Source: Rhodospirillum rubrum ATCC 11170 (GTDB lineage Bacteria > Pseudomonadota > Alphaproteobacteria > Rhodospirillales > Rhodospirillaceae). Taken from it: 53,732 nt of DNA. Below, piece after piece: positions 9,201 through 16,405 of the stretch (its first letter is position 1; each line of letters starts with the position of its first letter). Below the pieces are notes generated by a model. It ran no database searches and had not been told where the DNA came from. It saw nothing but the letters and a program-made list of their open reading frames with translations. The position numbers and the translations under genes are program-made. Location: assembly GCF_000013085.1 (NCBI RefSeq), contig NC_007641.1, forward strand, positions 1 through 53,732, given 5' to 3'.

Positions 9201-9935
9201 TCGCGGAAGATCCCTGGCCTGGGGATCAGATCCGGCGGCGAAGAGCTCGGCCAGACCAGGCGCCTCTATGGGGCGGGTACCGACATAGGCGACGCCAAGC
9301 CCATTGCTGTGATCAAATTCAAAAGATGGAAACCGCTCGGCGATTTCCGCCCAAAACCGCCAAACTCCGAAGTCATCGGTCCGAACATCGGTGTCATGGA
9401 AAAGAACGATACCCCTCTCGCTCATCTTCGAATGCCACGTCTCGAAATCTTCGCGAACCGCTTCGTAGGTATGCAATCCATCGATATGCAGAAGATCGAC
9501 GGAGCCGTCGGCCACATAGGCTCGGCCGTCTTCAAAGCTCATGCGGAGAAGACGGGAGAAATGGCCATAAAGGGGATCGTGATGGGCTTTAAGATCGGCG
9601 TAGACGTCCTCGCCATAATATCCAGCCTGCGGATCACCAAACCAATGATCCACCCCCACACACTTGGTCTCAAGACCAAGATGCTCAACCGCTTGCGCGA
9701 AGGCGCAGTAGGAATTGCCGGTATGGACACCCAGTTCGACACACTGGCGGGGGCGGTGCTGGGCGATGACCCAAAAGGCAAAAGGAATGTGACCCGCCCA
9801 GGAATCCGGTTGCACCAATCGCCGCGGCACCAGCGTTTCCAATCCGGCCTGTCGCCATACGGGATCCGAGGCAGAGGAAATGGCAGGAGCAATGGGGGTG
9901 ATATCGGTCATGAAGGCGCTCGCGCGGTGGAACAT
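6225..9935 (-). CDS. 1236-aa multidomain methyltransferase / glycosyltransferase / RgpF-like protein
   Basis: Modules in order. Residues about 40-210 are a class I methyltransferase (ELGVHTGNSY as the SAM loop, LLHIDGLHTYE near 152, then FHDTD). Residues about 270-310 form a charged coiled coil. Residues about 400-480 contain two copies of the FD.xYY..xNPDV...HY...G..EGR repeat also found in the two S-layer-like proteins here. Residues about 500-870 are a family-4 glycosyltransferase (VVGIGPLRFEKGADLF, later YVEALTQGKPVACFE). Residues about 900-1230 resemble rhamnan synthesis protein F (VVGHIHGKKS, WRNFLWEHL). The RgpF-like part is much more AT-rich than the rest, as if fused later. A role in making or capping a methylated rhamnose-containing glycan is inference. 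Confidence 0.8.
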   Translation of the reverse strand: MFHRASAFMTDITPIAPAISSASDPVWRQAGLETLVPRRLVQPDSWAGHIPFAFWVIAQHRPRQCVELGVHTGNSYCAFAQAVEHLGLETKCVGVDHWFGDPQAGYYGEDVYADLKAHHDPLYGHFSRLLRMSFEDGRAYVADGSVDLLHIDGLHTYEAVREDFETWHSKMSERGIVLFHDTDVRTDDFGVWRFWAEIAERFPSFEFDHSNGLGVAYVGTRPIEAPGLAELFAAGSDPQARDLPRRYFARMGEGWINRVRLDLATEQWNATTNALNHLQARIDEIERDRLGLRREREILLQRLIKVDQWDALALQCRDGLDIDLDALAEAIGGLYNADQPQAIEARATLHRVLRHLIEEGTCGSVPGDVSRRLMRLSKKAGARVVAPFKAPAKKQERPLDFLRESGFFDESFYALSSEALAEGRDPLEHYLTVGEAMGVAPSRSFEPEYYARRHPDVLASGMGLLRHYARFGAQEGRQGLSPARRLALPDLSAATREKVVLLLQDASGSDVSLYGLFLARALQDLHEVIVFLKEDGPLRSAFKESGITLIDMPSETELFRCDINAVAKRLVEALQPAYVIANSAETRSFVPPIVQAGFGVVALVQDFAFSVYPKNEIYEIFAWAHHLVFPARAIMESFVEDHPFLGQRRYEILPQGIPALPELDARLPSKQGSALRPAGHEDDFVVVGIGPLRFEKGADLFVSVATAALQERPDANLRFVWIDQTPSFDEQAEFSKYLQEQILRAGLSEHFSVLGALDGTDVYEQADLLALTSRLDPMPRVYVEALTQGKPVACFEHASGLAEVLAGNEETRSLVVPYLDTTAMAKAILAFYDDPVRQESLVPTLRDKARETFCMASYLSRVEALGQQASREAKGISHDYEKISASGLFKASFLTPSVSEETTEETLKGYLVRNRIGASKSQSDNWIDLRRPVIGFNPLVYAENISGLNGHKDPLADWIERGSPKGNWTHPVIDLETSLPSPIEGGKVLLHGHFYYVDLIDDFLKKIIINDFSCDLIITTTDEDRAVFLRKKLEEYKNGSVEVRVVPNIGRDVGAFFTGLSDLKNSDYDVVGHIHGKKSIHLSDGTGNKWRNFLWEHLIGGEKKAAAIAVSALIRNPDIGLVFAEEPFLFGWDKNKELANDLAKKMGIEKSLPRFFDWPIGTMFWAKRKALEPIFDLNLRWEDYPPEPIPVYGTMLHALERLLPFAVEKAGFSFATTYLPSNSDNIFRTPIDKVGS

Positions 9936-10223
9936 TAAAAGGACGAAGGGAACGCGTAACGGTAACTAAATGCTCGAAGGAATCCGCAGGATTCTCCGAT
10001 CAAGAGCGACGCCCGCTTTTAGGGGACGGGATCATCAGACGGGGCGGGTTACTGGGGATCAGTCGTCTCGGCCCGTCCGGGAACCTGACACCCTCCCTCA
10101 GCCGGGGCAAGCGCTTGTTGCCCGACAGCCCTCCCTGCTCGCGGATCGCGCCACTCGCGACGAGCCGCCGACCATGGGTTAATGTTCATTGATATCCTGG
10201 GCCAAGCTTACCCTTCTTTGCCG
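9936..10223. other. Non-coding spacer
   Basis: About 290 bp between the leftward 1236-aa gene and the resolvase remnant. I see no convincing reading frame. The promoter of the leftward glycosyltransferase operon must lie at its left edge, but no clear -35/-10 pair stands out. This is the junction between the glycan cluster and the mobile-element block. Confidence 0.4.
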
Positions 10224-10390
10224 CTAAATTTCCCGGATCTTCGTTTTCATGGGCAGAGACAGGGCCGATCCCTTCTCAAGGGCGCGATATAGGGTCGAGC
10301 GATGAACTCCCAACAGGGCAGCCGCACTCTTGACCGTGCGCCCTCCTGGTCGATCAGCTCGCGCGCGTGTTCGATTCCTGGTGCGCTCAA
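10224..10390 (-). pseudogene. Serine resolvase, C-terminal HTH fragment
   Basis: Reading leftward, the frame gives GGRTVKSAAALLGVHRSTLY and ends MKTKIREI, the C-terminal helix-turn-helix of an invertase/resolvase. A neighbouring frame contains GIEHARELIDQEG, so at least one base is lost inside the fragment. It stops at the IS copy starting at 10391. Its missing central part is the fragment at 13859-14026: joining both through the 8-bp duplication GCGCTCAA gives an uninterrupted frame through AEFERSLIIER into this HTH. The gene was therefore broken first by the IS and then by an inversion. Confidence 0.75.
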
Positions 10391-11829
10391 GGTCACGTCC
10401 CCCCGAGTGGTGTAACAGCGTGTGCCTGGGGATGATGGCGCAGGGCGCGGAGCGCCCGGAGGCATCATCCCCAGGCGGCCCAATTTCTGGGTGGTCATCG
10501 ACGATCTTCGGTAAGGTTTGGTTGCGAACTTCAACCAGACCAAAGGAACCGACGATGACCAATGACATAATGAGCCTCCGCGGGCTGCTGGAAAAGAGCG
10601 CCGATGCCGATCTGCTGCGCGAGATGATCGGCTTCGCCGCCGAGCGGCTGATGGCGCTGGAGGTCGAAAGCCTGACCGGTGTCGGCCATGGCGAGCGCAA
10701 TCCCGATCAGCGCCTCGTTCACCGCAACGGCTACCGCGAGCGCGACTGGGAGACCCGGGCCGGGACGGTGGAGTTGCGCATCCCGCGCCTGCGCAAGGGC
10801 AGATAGCTGCCCTGCTTCCTGGAACCGCGCCGCATGGCGGAAAAGGCGCTGACGGCGGTCATTCAGGAAGCCTACATCCAGGGCATCTCGACCCGTTCGG
10901 TCGACGACCTAGTCAAGGCCATGGGCATGAGCGGTATCTCCAAGAGCCAAGTCTCGCGGCTGTGCGCCGAGATCGACGGCAAGGTCGCCACCTTCCTCGA
11001 CCGCCCGCTGGAGGGCGACTGGCCCTACATCTGGCTCGACGCCACCTATGTGAAGGTGCGCCAGGACGGCCGCATCGTCTCGGTGGCGGTGATCATCGCG
11101 GTGGGCGCCAACACCGCCGGGCGCCGCGAGGTGCTGGGCATGACCATCGGCCCCAGCGAGGCCGAGACCTTCTGGACCGAGTTCCTGCGCACGCTGGCAA
11201 GGCGTGGCCTGCGCGGCGTCAAGCTGGTGGTGTCCGACGCCCACGAAGGCATCAAGGCCGCCGTCTCCAAGGTGCTGTGCGCCACCTGGCAGCGGTGCCG
11301 CGTCCACTTCATGCGCAACGTGCTTGCCCATGCCGGCAAGTCGGGGCGCCGCGTCGTCTCGGCCTTCATCGGCACCGCTTTTGCCCAGGACACCGCCCAG
11401 GCCGCCAGCGCCCAATGGCGCCAAGTGGCCGACCAGCTCCGCCCCAGATCGCGGAAACTGGCCGAACTGATGGACGATGCCGAAACCGACGTCCTGGCCT
11501 ACATGACTTTTCCGCCCGCCCACCGGACAAAACTACACTCGACCAACCCCATCGAGCGCCTCAACGGCGAGATCAAGCGCCGCACCGACGTGGTCGGCAT
11601 CTTCCCCAACGAGGCCGCCATCACCCGCCTGATCGGGGCCATCCTCCTGGAGCAGAACGACGAATGGGCCGTCCAGCGATCCCGCTACATGACTCTAGAA
11701 TCCGTCGCTCCCTTGGGCGATGATGCCCTCACTAGGCTGCCGCCCATTGCGGCAGCCTGATCAACCCGGCCAAGCCTGCCGGAGGTCAAACGGCGACGGC
11801 GCTGTTACACCAATCCAAGGGACACGATC
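10391..11829 (+). mobile_element. IS256-family insertion sequence, copy A
   Basis: A 1439-bp element with imperfect terminal inverted repeats: the left end begins GGTCACGTCC and the right end, read inward, GATCGTGTCCC; both continue to a shared GGTGTAACAGCG. It encodes one Mutator-type transposase. Its flanks are GCGCTCAA (10383-10390) and GTTCATCG (11830-11837), which do not match each other but each match, inverted, a flank of copy B. Boundaries were set by comparing the two copies: their inverted identity ends exactly at these points. Confidence 0.92.
10555..11760 (+). pseudogene. IS256-family (Mutator) transposase with internal amber codon, copy A
   Basis: From ATG 10555 the frame encodes a typical 401-codon IS256-type DDE transposase, ending at 11760. 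It is interrupted at 10804-10806 by an in-frame TAG after RIPRLRKGR; the frame resumes without shift as [19 protein letters not shown]. Relatives have a serine-tyrosine pair at this place. Conserved features downstream are intact: [21 protein letters not shown] with the first catalytic Asp, [10 protein letters not shown] with the second, and [15 protein letters not shown] near the catalytic Glu. Unless the amber is read through or translation restarts at ATG 10834, the protein is inactive. Copy B has the same stop. Confidence 0.88.
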
Positions 11830-11909
11830 GTTCATCGCACCGACTTTCCCGAATACGCCGCCTTCTTCAGGCCATCATCACCCAGTTTCCCCCATAGCTC
11901 CACAACACT

Positions 11910-12095
11910 TCACGCCGACCCTTGGCGTTGATCGCGATATTGCGGATAGCTGATGCCGAGATTCGCACCATGATCGTCATAGATCGACCGTTGTGTGTGT
12001 CCGGCATTTAACAGCCTCTGAAATTCATCTGCGCGGGCGAGGAAGGAGACGCGGCCTGCACCCTTCTTGCGTGCTTTACCGGTCGGATTGGTCAT
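11910..12095 (-). pseudogene. traK: TraK-like oriT-binding protein, N-terminal fragment
   Basis: A 61-aa frame with GAGRVSFLARADEFQRLLNA and then SIYDDHGANLGISYPQ, matching the N-terminal pattern of TraK proteins of IncP-type transfer regions (VxFLA..., GxxxxxIYxxH, GISYxQF). The family is about twice this length, and after about residue 52 the sequence departs from the pattern and stops. TraK binds and bends DNA at oriT to help build the relaxosome (RP4 knowledge). The gene reads away from an RP4-like nic region at about 12310, the same divergent geometry as traK in RP4. The match is from memory of the family. Confidence 0.55.
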
Positions 12096-12160
12096 TGGTC
12101 CTCCTTATTAGCCGCGAATCACGAGCGGCTCGCGGTATAATAGCCCGCCCTTTTAACAGT

Positions 12161-12220
12161 CTGCAATTATCTGAAATTATATGCAAACATGTGTAATTAT
12201 CTGCAACGATATGCAATTTT
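12161..12220. repeat. Six phased 10-bp repeats beside oriT
   Basis: Six consecutive decamers with approximate consensus MTGCAATTAT: CTGCAATTAT, CTGAAATTAT, ATGCAAACAT, GTGTAATTAT, CTGCAACGAT, ATGCAATTTT. TTGCATA recurs twice at 10-bp spacing at 12282-12298. The TG steps fall on one face of the helix, which suggests curved DNA. They lie between the traK-like start (12095) and the nic region, where RP4 has its TraK-binding, intrinsically bent DNA. The repeats are seen; the binding role is inferred. Confidence 0.65.
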
Positions 12221-12229
12221 ATTTATTTT

Positions 12230-12425
12230 TGGTTCATTTCCACTCTAGATCCTGCCCAGGTAGTCATTCTGTGGCTTTTTGTTGCATAAATTTGCATACT
12301 ACAGGCGGGCAGGATGTGTGTTGTACCGGTACGGGCAAGCCCGCACCAGTCCAACACCGCCCCTTACTCACCTGGGGTTCGACGGCATCCTGCTCTGCGA
12401 GGCTTACGGCCGCTGCCGCGACAAA
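12230..12425. other. oriT: IncP/RP4-like origin of transfer (oriT)
   Basis: On the minus strand 12307-12315 reads ATCCTGCCC, the core of the RP4-class nic site (cut after ATCCTG, here between 12310 and 12309). To its right lies a dyad CGGGCAAGCCCG (12332-12343), the position of the GC-rich hairpin in RP4 oriT. Then come CCCTTACTCACCTGG (12361-12375) and ATCCTGCTCTGCGAGGCT (12387-12404), which match the traJ-side half of RP4 oriT as I remember it. traK lies on the correct side. The traJ side is cut off by a Tn3-type inverted repeat at 12446. No relaxase gene exists in the window, so any mobilisation would need one in trans. Confidence 0.75.
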
Positions 12426-12445
12426 GGAGCCACGGGCACCAAAAA

Positions 12446-12483
12446 GGGGCTGTCTCAGAAAACCGAAAAAATCGTACGCTAAG
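12446..12483. mobile_element. Tn3-family 38-bp terminal inverted repeat
   Basis: 38 bp starting GGGGCTGTCTCAGAAAACC and ending ACGCTAAG, the layout of Tn21/Tn3-family ends (GGGG at the outside, CAGAAAAC, ACGCTAAG at the inside). It abuts and slightly overlaps the end of the leftward tnpR gene. No second copy and no matching tnpA are visible, so this is a remnant end. It marks where the transposon entered the traJ side of oriT. Confidence 0.8.
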
Positions 12484-13036
12484 CGTGCGAGGAGGCTGGC
12501 ACCCAGCGGTACAGCGTAGGAATGGACACCCCGAGGTTCTTGGCCACGTCCTTAGGCGGGACGCCGCTAGCCAGAAGCTTCTTGGCCGACGCGATCTTGC
12601 TATCGGTCATCTTGGGCTTACGGCCGCCTTTGCGGCCGAGTTGCTTGGCGACTTCCAACCCGGCGCGGGTACGCTCGACGGTCAACTCGCGCTCCATCTC
12701 GGCGAGGCTGGCCATGACGTGGAAGAAGAACCGGCCGGACGGCGTGCCGGTGTCGATAGAGTCGGTGAGACTCCTGAACTGGATGCCTTGCTTGTGCAGG
12801 TCGCCAACGAGATCGACCAATTGCTTGACCGACCGGCCCAGCCGGTCGAGCTTCCAGACAACCAAGGTGTCGTCCTCACGTAGCATTTCGAGCGCCTTGG
12901 CCAAGCCCGGACGGTCCGCCCGCGTGCCGCTCACCTTATCCTCGAAGACCTTTTGACAGCCGGCCTTGGACAAGGATTCGCGTTGCAGCTCAAGATTCTG
13001 ATCCTGCGTCGAGACACGCGCATAGCCGATCAACAT
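12479..13036 (-). CDS. tnpR: Serine recombinase, Tn3-type resolvase
   Basis: A 185-aa resolvase/invertase of full length. The N-terminal catalytic domain begins MLIGYARVSTQDQ with the nucleophile Ser9; VWKLDRLGRS near residue 70 is the conserved arginine region. The long E helix follows (MASLAEMERELTVERTRAG), and the C-terminal HTH is near 150-180 (VPPKDVAKNLGVSIPTLYR). It would resolve cointegrates of the Tn3-family element whose terminal repeat touches its 3' end. Immediately upstream on the same strand is the hepT-like gene (13 bp gap). The protein looks intact; the cognate transposase is missing. Confidence 0.92.
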   Translation of the reverse strand: MLIGYARVSTQDQNLELQRESLSKAGCQKVFEDKVSGTRADRPGLAKALEMLREDDTLVVWKLDRLGRSVKQLVDLVGDLHKQGIQFRSLTDSIDTGTPSGRFFFHVMASLAEMERELTVERTRAGLEVAKQLGRKGGRKPKMTDSKIASAKKLLASGVPPKDVAKNLGVSIPTLYRWVPASSHA

Positions 13037-13048
13037 GGCTTGTTGTCG

Positions 13049-13412
13049 TCAGTCATGGTTCCATCCCAGTCGGCATTCTGACGCACTGGCAGGCAGTTGC
13101 TTGAGCAGCGCCGGTAGCCATTCCTGTGCCATTTCCCACACCACATTGAGGTTGATGTCGAAATAGCCGTGAGCCATGCGATTACGCATGTTGCGCATGT
13201 TGCGCCACGGCACATTGGCGTGCGCCTTGGTGAACTCGGCATAGCCGTCCATCACCTTCGTGGCGGCCTTGCCGATGATGAGGCTCATAATAACGGCTTG
13301 CTGGGTGCGCTTGTCGTCCAGGAAGTCATCCTTGGCTAGGCCTTCCACGAAGCTGCGCGCATCGGTCGCAGCCTGCTGGACGAGGTCGAGGTAATCGGTG
13401 GTTCTCGCTCAT
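13049..13412 (-). pseudogene. hepT: HepT-like HEPN toxin, frameshifted near its start
   Basis: The C-terminal part carries RNRMAHGY, the RX4HXY catalytic motif of HepT-type HEPN ribonucleases, followed by FDINLNVVW as in the family. The best ancestral start is ATG 13412-13410, overlapping the mntA stop as ATGA (MSEN...). A one-base insertion or two-base loss near 13400 puts the conserved DYLDLVQQAATDARSFVEGL in another frame. As it stands, translation could only begin at GTG 13348, losing about 20 residues. HepT and MntA form a toxin-antitoxin pair in which MntA adds AMP to the tyrosine of the HXY motif (family knowledge). It sits beside tnpR as a typical Tn3 passenger. Function now doubtful. 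Confidence 0.7.
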
Positions 13413-13705
13413 ACCAACTGCGTCTCAGCGAGCACCTTGGCCCGGAACTTCGGCGGCAGGTCGCCGGGGGTCAGCAAATTGACATCAACGCCAAGCAGCG
13501 ATTTCAGTTCGTCTTCCAGATCGCCCAGGTCCAACAACGTAGTGCCGGCCAGCGCATCGACCAGCAGATCAAGATCGCTGTCGTCTCGGTCGGTGCCATG
13601 CAGCACCGAACCGAAGACACGCGGGTTTGCCGTGCGGAAGCGGCCTACCGCTTCACGCCCTGCGCTTCGCTTCATCTCAAGAAGAATAGAAGGTCGCAAG
13701 GCCAC
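13409..13705 (-). CDS. mntA: MntA-like minimal nucleotidyltransferase antitoxin
   Basis: A 98-aa nucleotidyltransferase of the MNT family. RVFGSVLHG followed after a short gap by SDLDLLVD gives the GSx10DxD metal/nucleotide motif. In MNT/HEPN pairs this protein AMPylates the HEPN toxin and silences it. Its stop overlaps the start of hepT (ATGA), the usual antitoxin-first order. Length is normal. With the toxin frame damaged it may be an orphan antitoxin. Confidence 0.85.
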   Translation of the reverse strand: MALRPSILLEMKRSAGREAVGRFRTANPRVFGSVLHGTDRDDSDLDLLVDALAGTTLLDLGDLEDELKSLLGVDVNLLTPGDLPPKFRAKVLAETQLV

Positions 13706-13858
13706 CCTTCCTTATCGAAACTCATTGAGAGCGTATGCAATCAAGAATAGAGTTTCAAGAGCTATTTTCGAGAACCGCAGCGCCTTGATTTCCCATGCCA
13801 CGCCGGTTGCCTTGGCGGGCTTGTCACAAACCTTCGTTTTCAAGAACAAAGAAACCAC

Positions 13859-14026
13859 ATGTCCCGCCGTTTGATCCTGTCCACCGCCGAACGCATCCGG
13901 GAAGCCGGCGTGGGCCTGCGCGGTCTGGCCGAGCCGTGGGCCGATACGACGACGCCGGCGGGGGGCATGGTGTCGACCGTATTCGCTGGCATTGCCGAGT
14001 TCGAACGTTCGCTCATCATTGAGCGC
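13859..14026 (+). pseudogene. Serine resolvase, central fragment
   Basis: The frame contains TAERIREAGVGLRGLAEPWA, then TTPAGGMVSTVFAGIAEFER and SLIIER, the centre of an invertase/resolvase up to the E helix. The catalytic N-terminus with its serine is absent: upstream of about 13880 the sequence no longer fits. It is cut at 14026/14027 by IS copy B. Its continuation is the HTH fragment at 10224-10390, recoverable by undoing the IS-mediated inversion. Confidence 0.8.
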
Positions 14027-15465
14027 GATCGTGTCCCTTGGATTGGTGTAACAGCGCCGTCGCCGTTTGACCTCCGGCAGGCTTGGCCGGGTTGATCAGG
14101 CTGCCGCAATGGGCGGCAGCCTAGTGAGGGCATCATCGCCCAAGGGAGCGACGGATTCTAGAGTCATGTAGCGGGATCGCTGGACGGCCCATTCGTCGTT
14201 CTGCTCCAGGAGGATGGCCCCGATCAGGCGGGTGATGGCGGCCTCGTTGGGGAAGATGCCGACCACGTCGGTGCGGCGCTTGATCTCGCCGTTGAGGCGC
14301 TCGATGGGGTTGGTCGAGTGTAGTTTTGTCCGGTGGGCGGGCGGAAAAGTCATGTAGGCCAGGACGTCGGTTTCGGCATCGTCCATCAGTTCGGCCAGTT
14401 TCCGCGATCTGGGGCGGAGCTGGTCGGCCACTTGGCGCCATTGGGCGCTGGCGGCCTGGGCGGTGTCCTGGGCAAAAGCGGTGCCGATGAAGGCCGAGAC
14501 GACGCGGCGCCCCGACTTGCCGGCATGGGCAAGCACGTTGCGCATGAAGTGGACGCGGCACCGCTGCCAGGTGGCGCACAGCACCTTGGAGACGGCGGCC
14601 TTGATGCCTTCGTGGGCGTCGGACACCACCAGCTTGACGCCGCGCAGGCCACGCCTTGCCAGCGTGCGCAGGAACTCGGTCCAGAAGGTCTCGGCCTCGC
14701 TGGGGCCGATGGTCATGCCCAGCACCTCGCGGCGCCCGGCGGTGTTGGCGCCCACCGCGATGATCACCGCCACCGAGACGATGCGGCCGTCCTGGCGCAC
14801 CTTCACATAGGTGGCGTCGAGCCAGATGTAGGGCCAGTCGCCCTCCAGCGGGCGGTCGAGGAAGGTGGCGACCTTGCCGTCGATCTCGGCGCACAGCCGC
14901 GAGACTTGGCTCTTGGAGATACCGCTCATGCCCATGGCCTTGACTAGGTCGTCGACCGAACGGGTCGAGATGCCCTGGATGTAGGCTTCCTGAATGACCG
15001 CCGTCAGCGCCTTTTCCGCCATGCGGCGCGGTTCCAGGAAGCAGGGCAGCTATCTGCCCTTGCGCAGGCGCGGGATGCGCAACTCCACCGTCCCGGCCCG
15101 GGTCTCCCAGTCGCGCTCGCGGTAGCCGTTGCGGTGAACGAGGCGCTGATCGGGATTGCGCTCGCCATGGCCGACACCGGTCAGGCTTTCGACCTCCAGC
15201 GCCATCAGCCGCTCGGCGGCGAAGCCGATCATCTCGCGCAGCAGATCGGCATCGGCGCTCTTTTCCAGCAGCCCGCGGAGGCTCATTATGTCATTGGTCA
15301 TCGTCGGTTCCTTTGGTCTGGTTGAAGTTCGCAACCAAACCTTACCGAAGATCGTCGATGACCACCCAGAAATTGGGCCGCCTGGGGATGATGCCTCCGG
15401 GCGCTCCGCGCCCTGCGCCATCATCCCCAGGCACACGCTGTTACACCACTCGGGGGGACGTGACC
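14027..15465 (-). mobile_element. IS256-family insertion sequence, copy B (inverted)
   Basis: 1439 bp, same length and apparently same sequence as copy A but in the opposite orientation. Flanks are TTGAGCGC (14019-14026) and CGATGAAC (15466-15473). These are the reverse complements of the left and right flanks of copy A respectively. Each copy thus carries one half of two different 8-bp target duplications, the hallmark of recombination between two independent insertions. Confidence 0.92.
14096..15301 (-). pseudogene. IS256-family transposase with internal amber codon, copy B
   Basis: 401 codons on the minus strand from ATG 15301, same protein as copy A including the in-frame TAG (complement of 15050-15052) between RKGR and LPCFLEPRR. 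The two open parts are 83 codons before the stop and 308 codons from the internal ATG at 15022. Because both copies share the mutation, the element moved or was converted after the stop arose, or the stop does not abolish function. All motifs listed for copy A are present. Confidence 0.88.
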
Positions 15466-15467
15466 CG

Positions 15468-16042
15468 ATGAACCCGCCTCCCAAGGTCCCAAACGCCGAT
15501 CGGCGCAGCCGGGAATACCTGACGCTGGCAGAAATCGATCGGCTTATCGCCGCAGCCCAACATCTCGGGCGTCATGACCAACGCGATGCCACGATGATTC
15601 TGCTTGCCTACCGCCACGGGCTCCGCGTTTCGGAGCTGGTCGAACTACGGCGTGAGCAGGTTGATCTGCGGCAAGGGTTGTTGCATGTGCGCCGCCGCAA
15701 AAACGGGCTGCCCAGCACCCATCCTCTGCGCGGGCCGGAACTCAGGGCTTTGAACAAGCTGCTGCGTGAGTATCCAGAAAACGCCTATGTCTTTGTCTCT
15801 GAACGCGGTGCGCCAATGACCGCGGCAACCTTCCGCAAGCTGCTCGCTCGCGCCGGCGACGCAGCCAAGCTCGGCATGCCGATCCATCCGCACATGCTGC
15901 GGCATTCGACCGGGTTCAAACTCGCCAACGATGGTCAGGACACCCGCGCCATCCAGCTCTACCTCTGGCACAAAATATACAGAATACAACCCATTACACG
16001 CAGCTCGCGCCGGACCGTTTCAATGCCTTCTGGATGGATTGA
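15468..16042 (+). pseudogene. Tyrosine recombinase/integrase, frameshifted before the catalytic Tyr
   Basis: Begins at ATG 15468 inside the 8-bp duplication next to IS copy B (MNPPPKVPNADRRSREYLT). Motifs: YRHGLRVSELVELR with the first catalytic Arg (box I), HPHMLRHSTGFKLANDGQD with HxLRH (box II). At the AAAA run 15972-15975 one base appears lost: the downstream frame reads NIQNTTHYTQLAPDRFNAFW then TGA at 16040-16042, restoring the expected end with Tyr in THYTQL. In the actual frame the protein runs on to 16091 without the tyrosine. About 190 residues if repaired, the size of small XerD-like recombinases. It is therefore probably inactive unless the deletion is a sequencing error. Confidence 0.85.
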
Positions 16043-16405
16043 TGGCTGGATGTCTTTGCCGGGAAACCGGGACCTGCATGCAATACGTTGATATATAATG
16101 ATAGTGAACAATTCCGACGGTTTGGGCGTAGACCCCCACACTCGCACTGATCCACGGAAGTTTCTGGGGCGCGGGCACACAATCTCTGGCCGCGCCCCAG
16201 TCTCCCCTGACAGCCTCCATGGCGGTCACTAAACGAGCGAGAGCGCGACCATGCCCCAGCAGATCGCCCGCGGTACCGTCATGGTGACCAGCAAGGTTTG
16301 GAGTACCGCTCTTCCTGCTCCCGGCGGAGCCCGAGCGGTTGTTCGTCCTCACGGAAAAGTAACAGTCCAGACTTCTTGCATGCAGTGCAATCTAATGGCT
16401 ATATC
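16043..16405. other. Spacer between the integrase remnant and lysR
   Basis: About 360 bp with no convincing gene; short overlapping frames on both strands lack recognisable motifs. The right end leads into the lysR promoter with AGTGC half-sites (for example GCAGTGCAA at 16382-16390). It may hold eroded DNA from the element that brought the integrase. Confidence 0.4.

Noticed and set aside
8535-9938. 467-codon open frame opposite the 1236-aa gene
   Set aside because: No recognisable domain, and it overlaps entirely the well-supported methyltransferase/glycosyltransferase coding sequence.
12249-12257. Plus-strand ATCCTGCCC as the nic site
   Set aside because: The minus-strand copy at 12307-12315 has the correct surroundings (GC dyad and traJ-side block); this one has only the 9-bp core.
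10391-15465. Composite transposon formed by the two IS256 copies
   Set aside because: The outer flanks (GCGCTCAA and CGATGAAC) are not a direct duplication; each inner/outer flank pair instead fits two separate insertions plus inversion.
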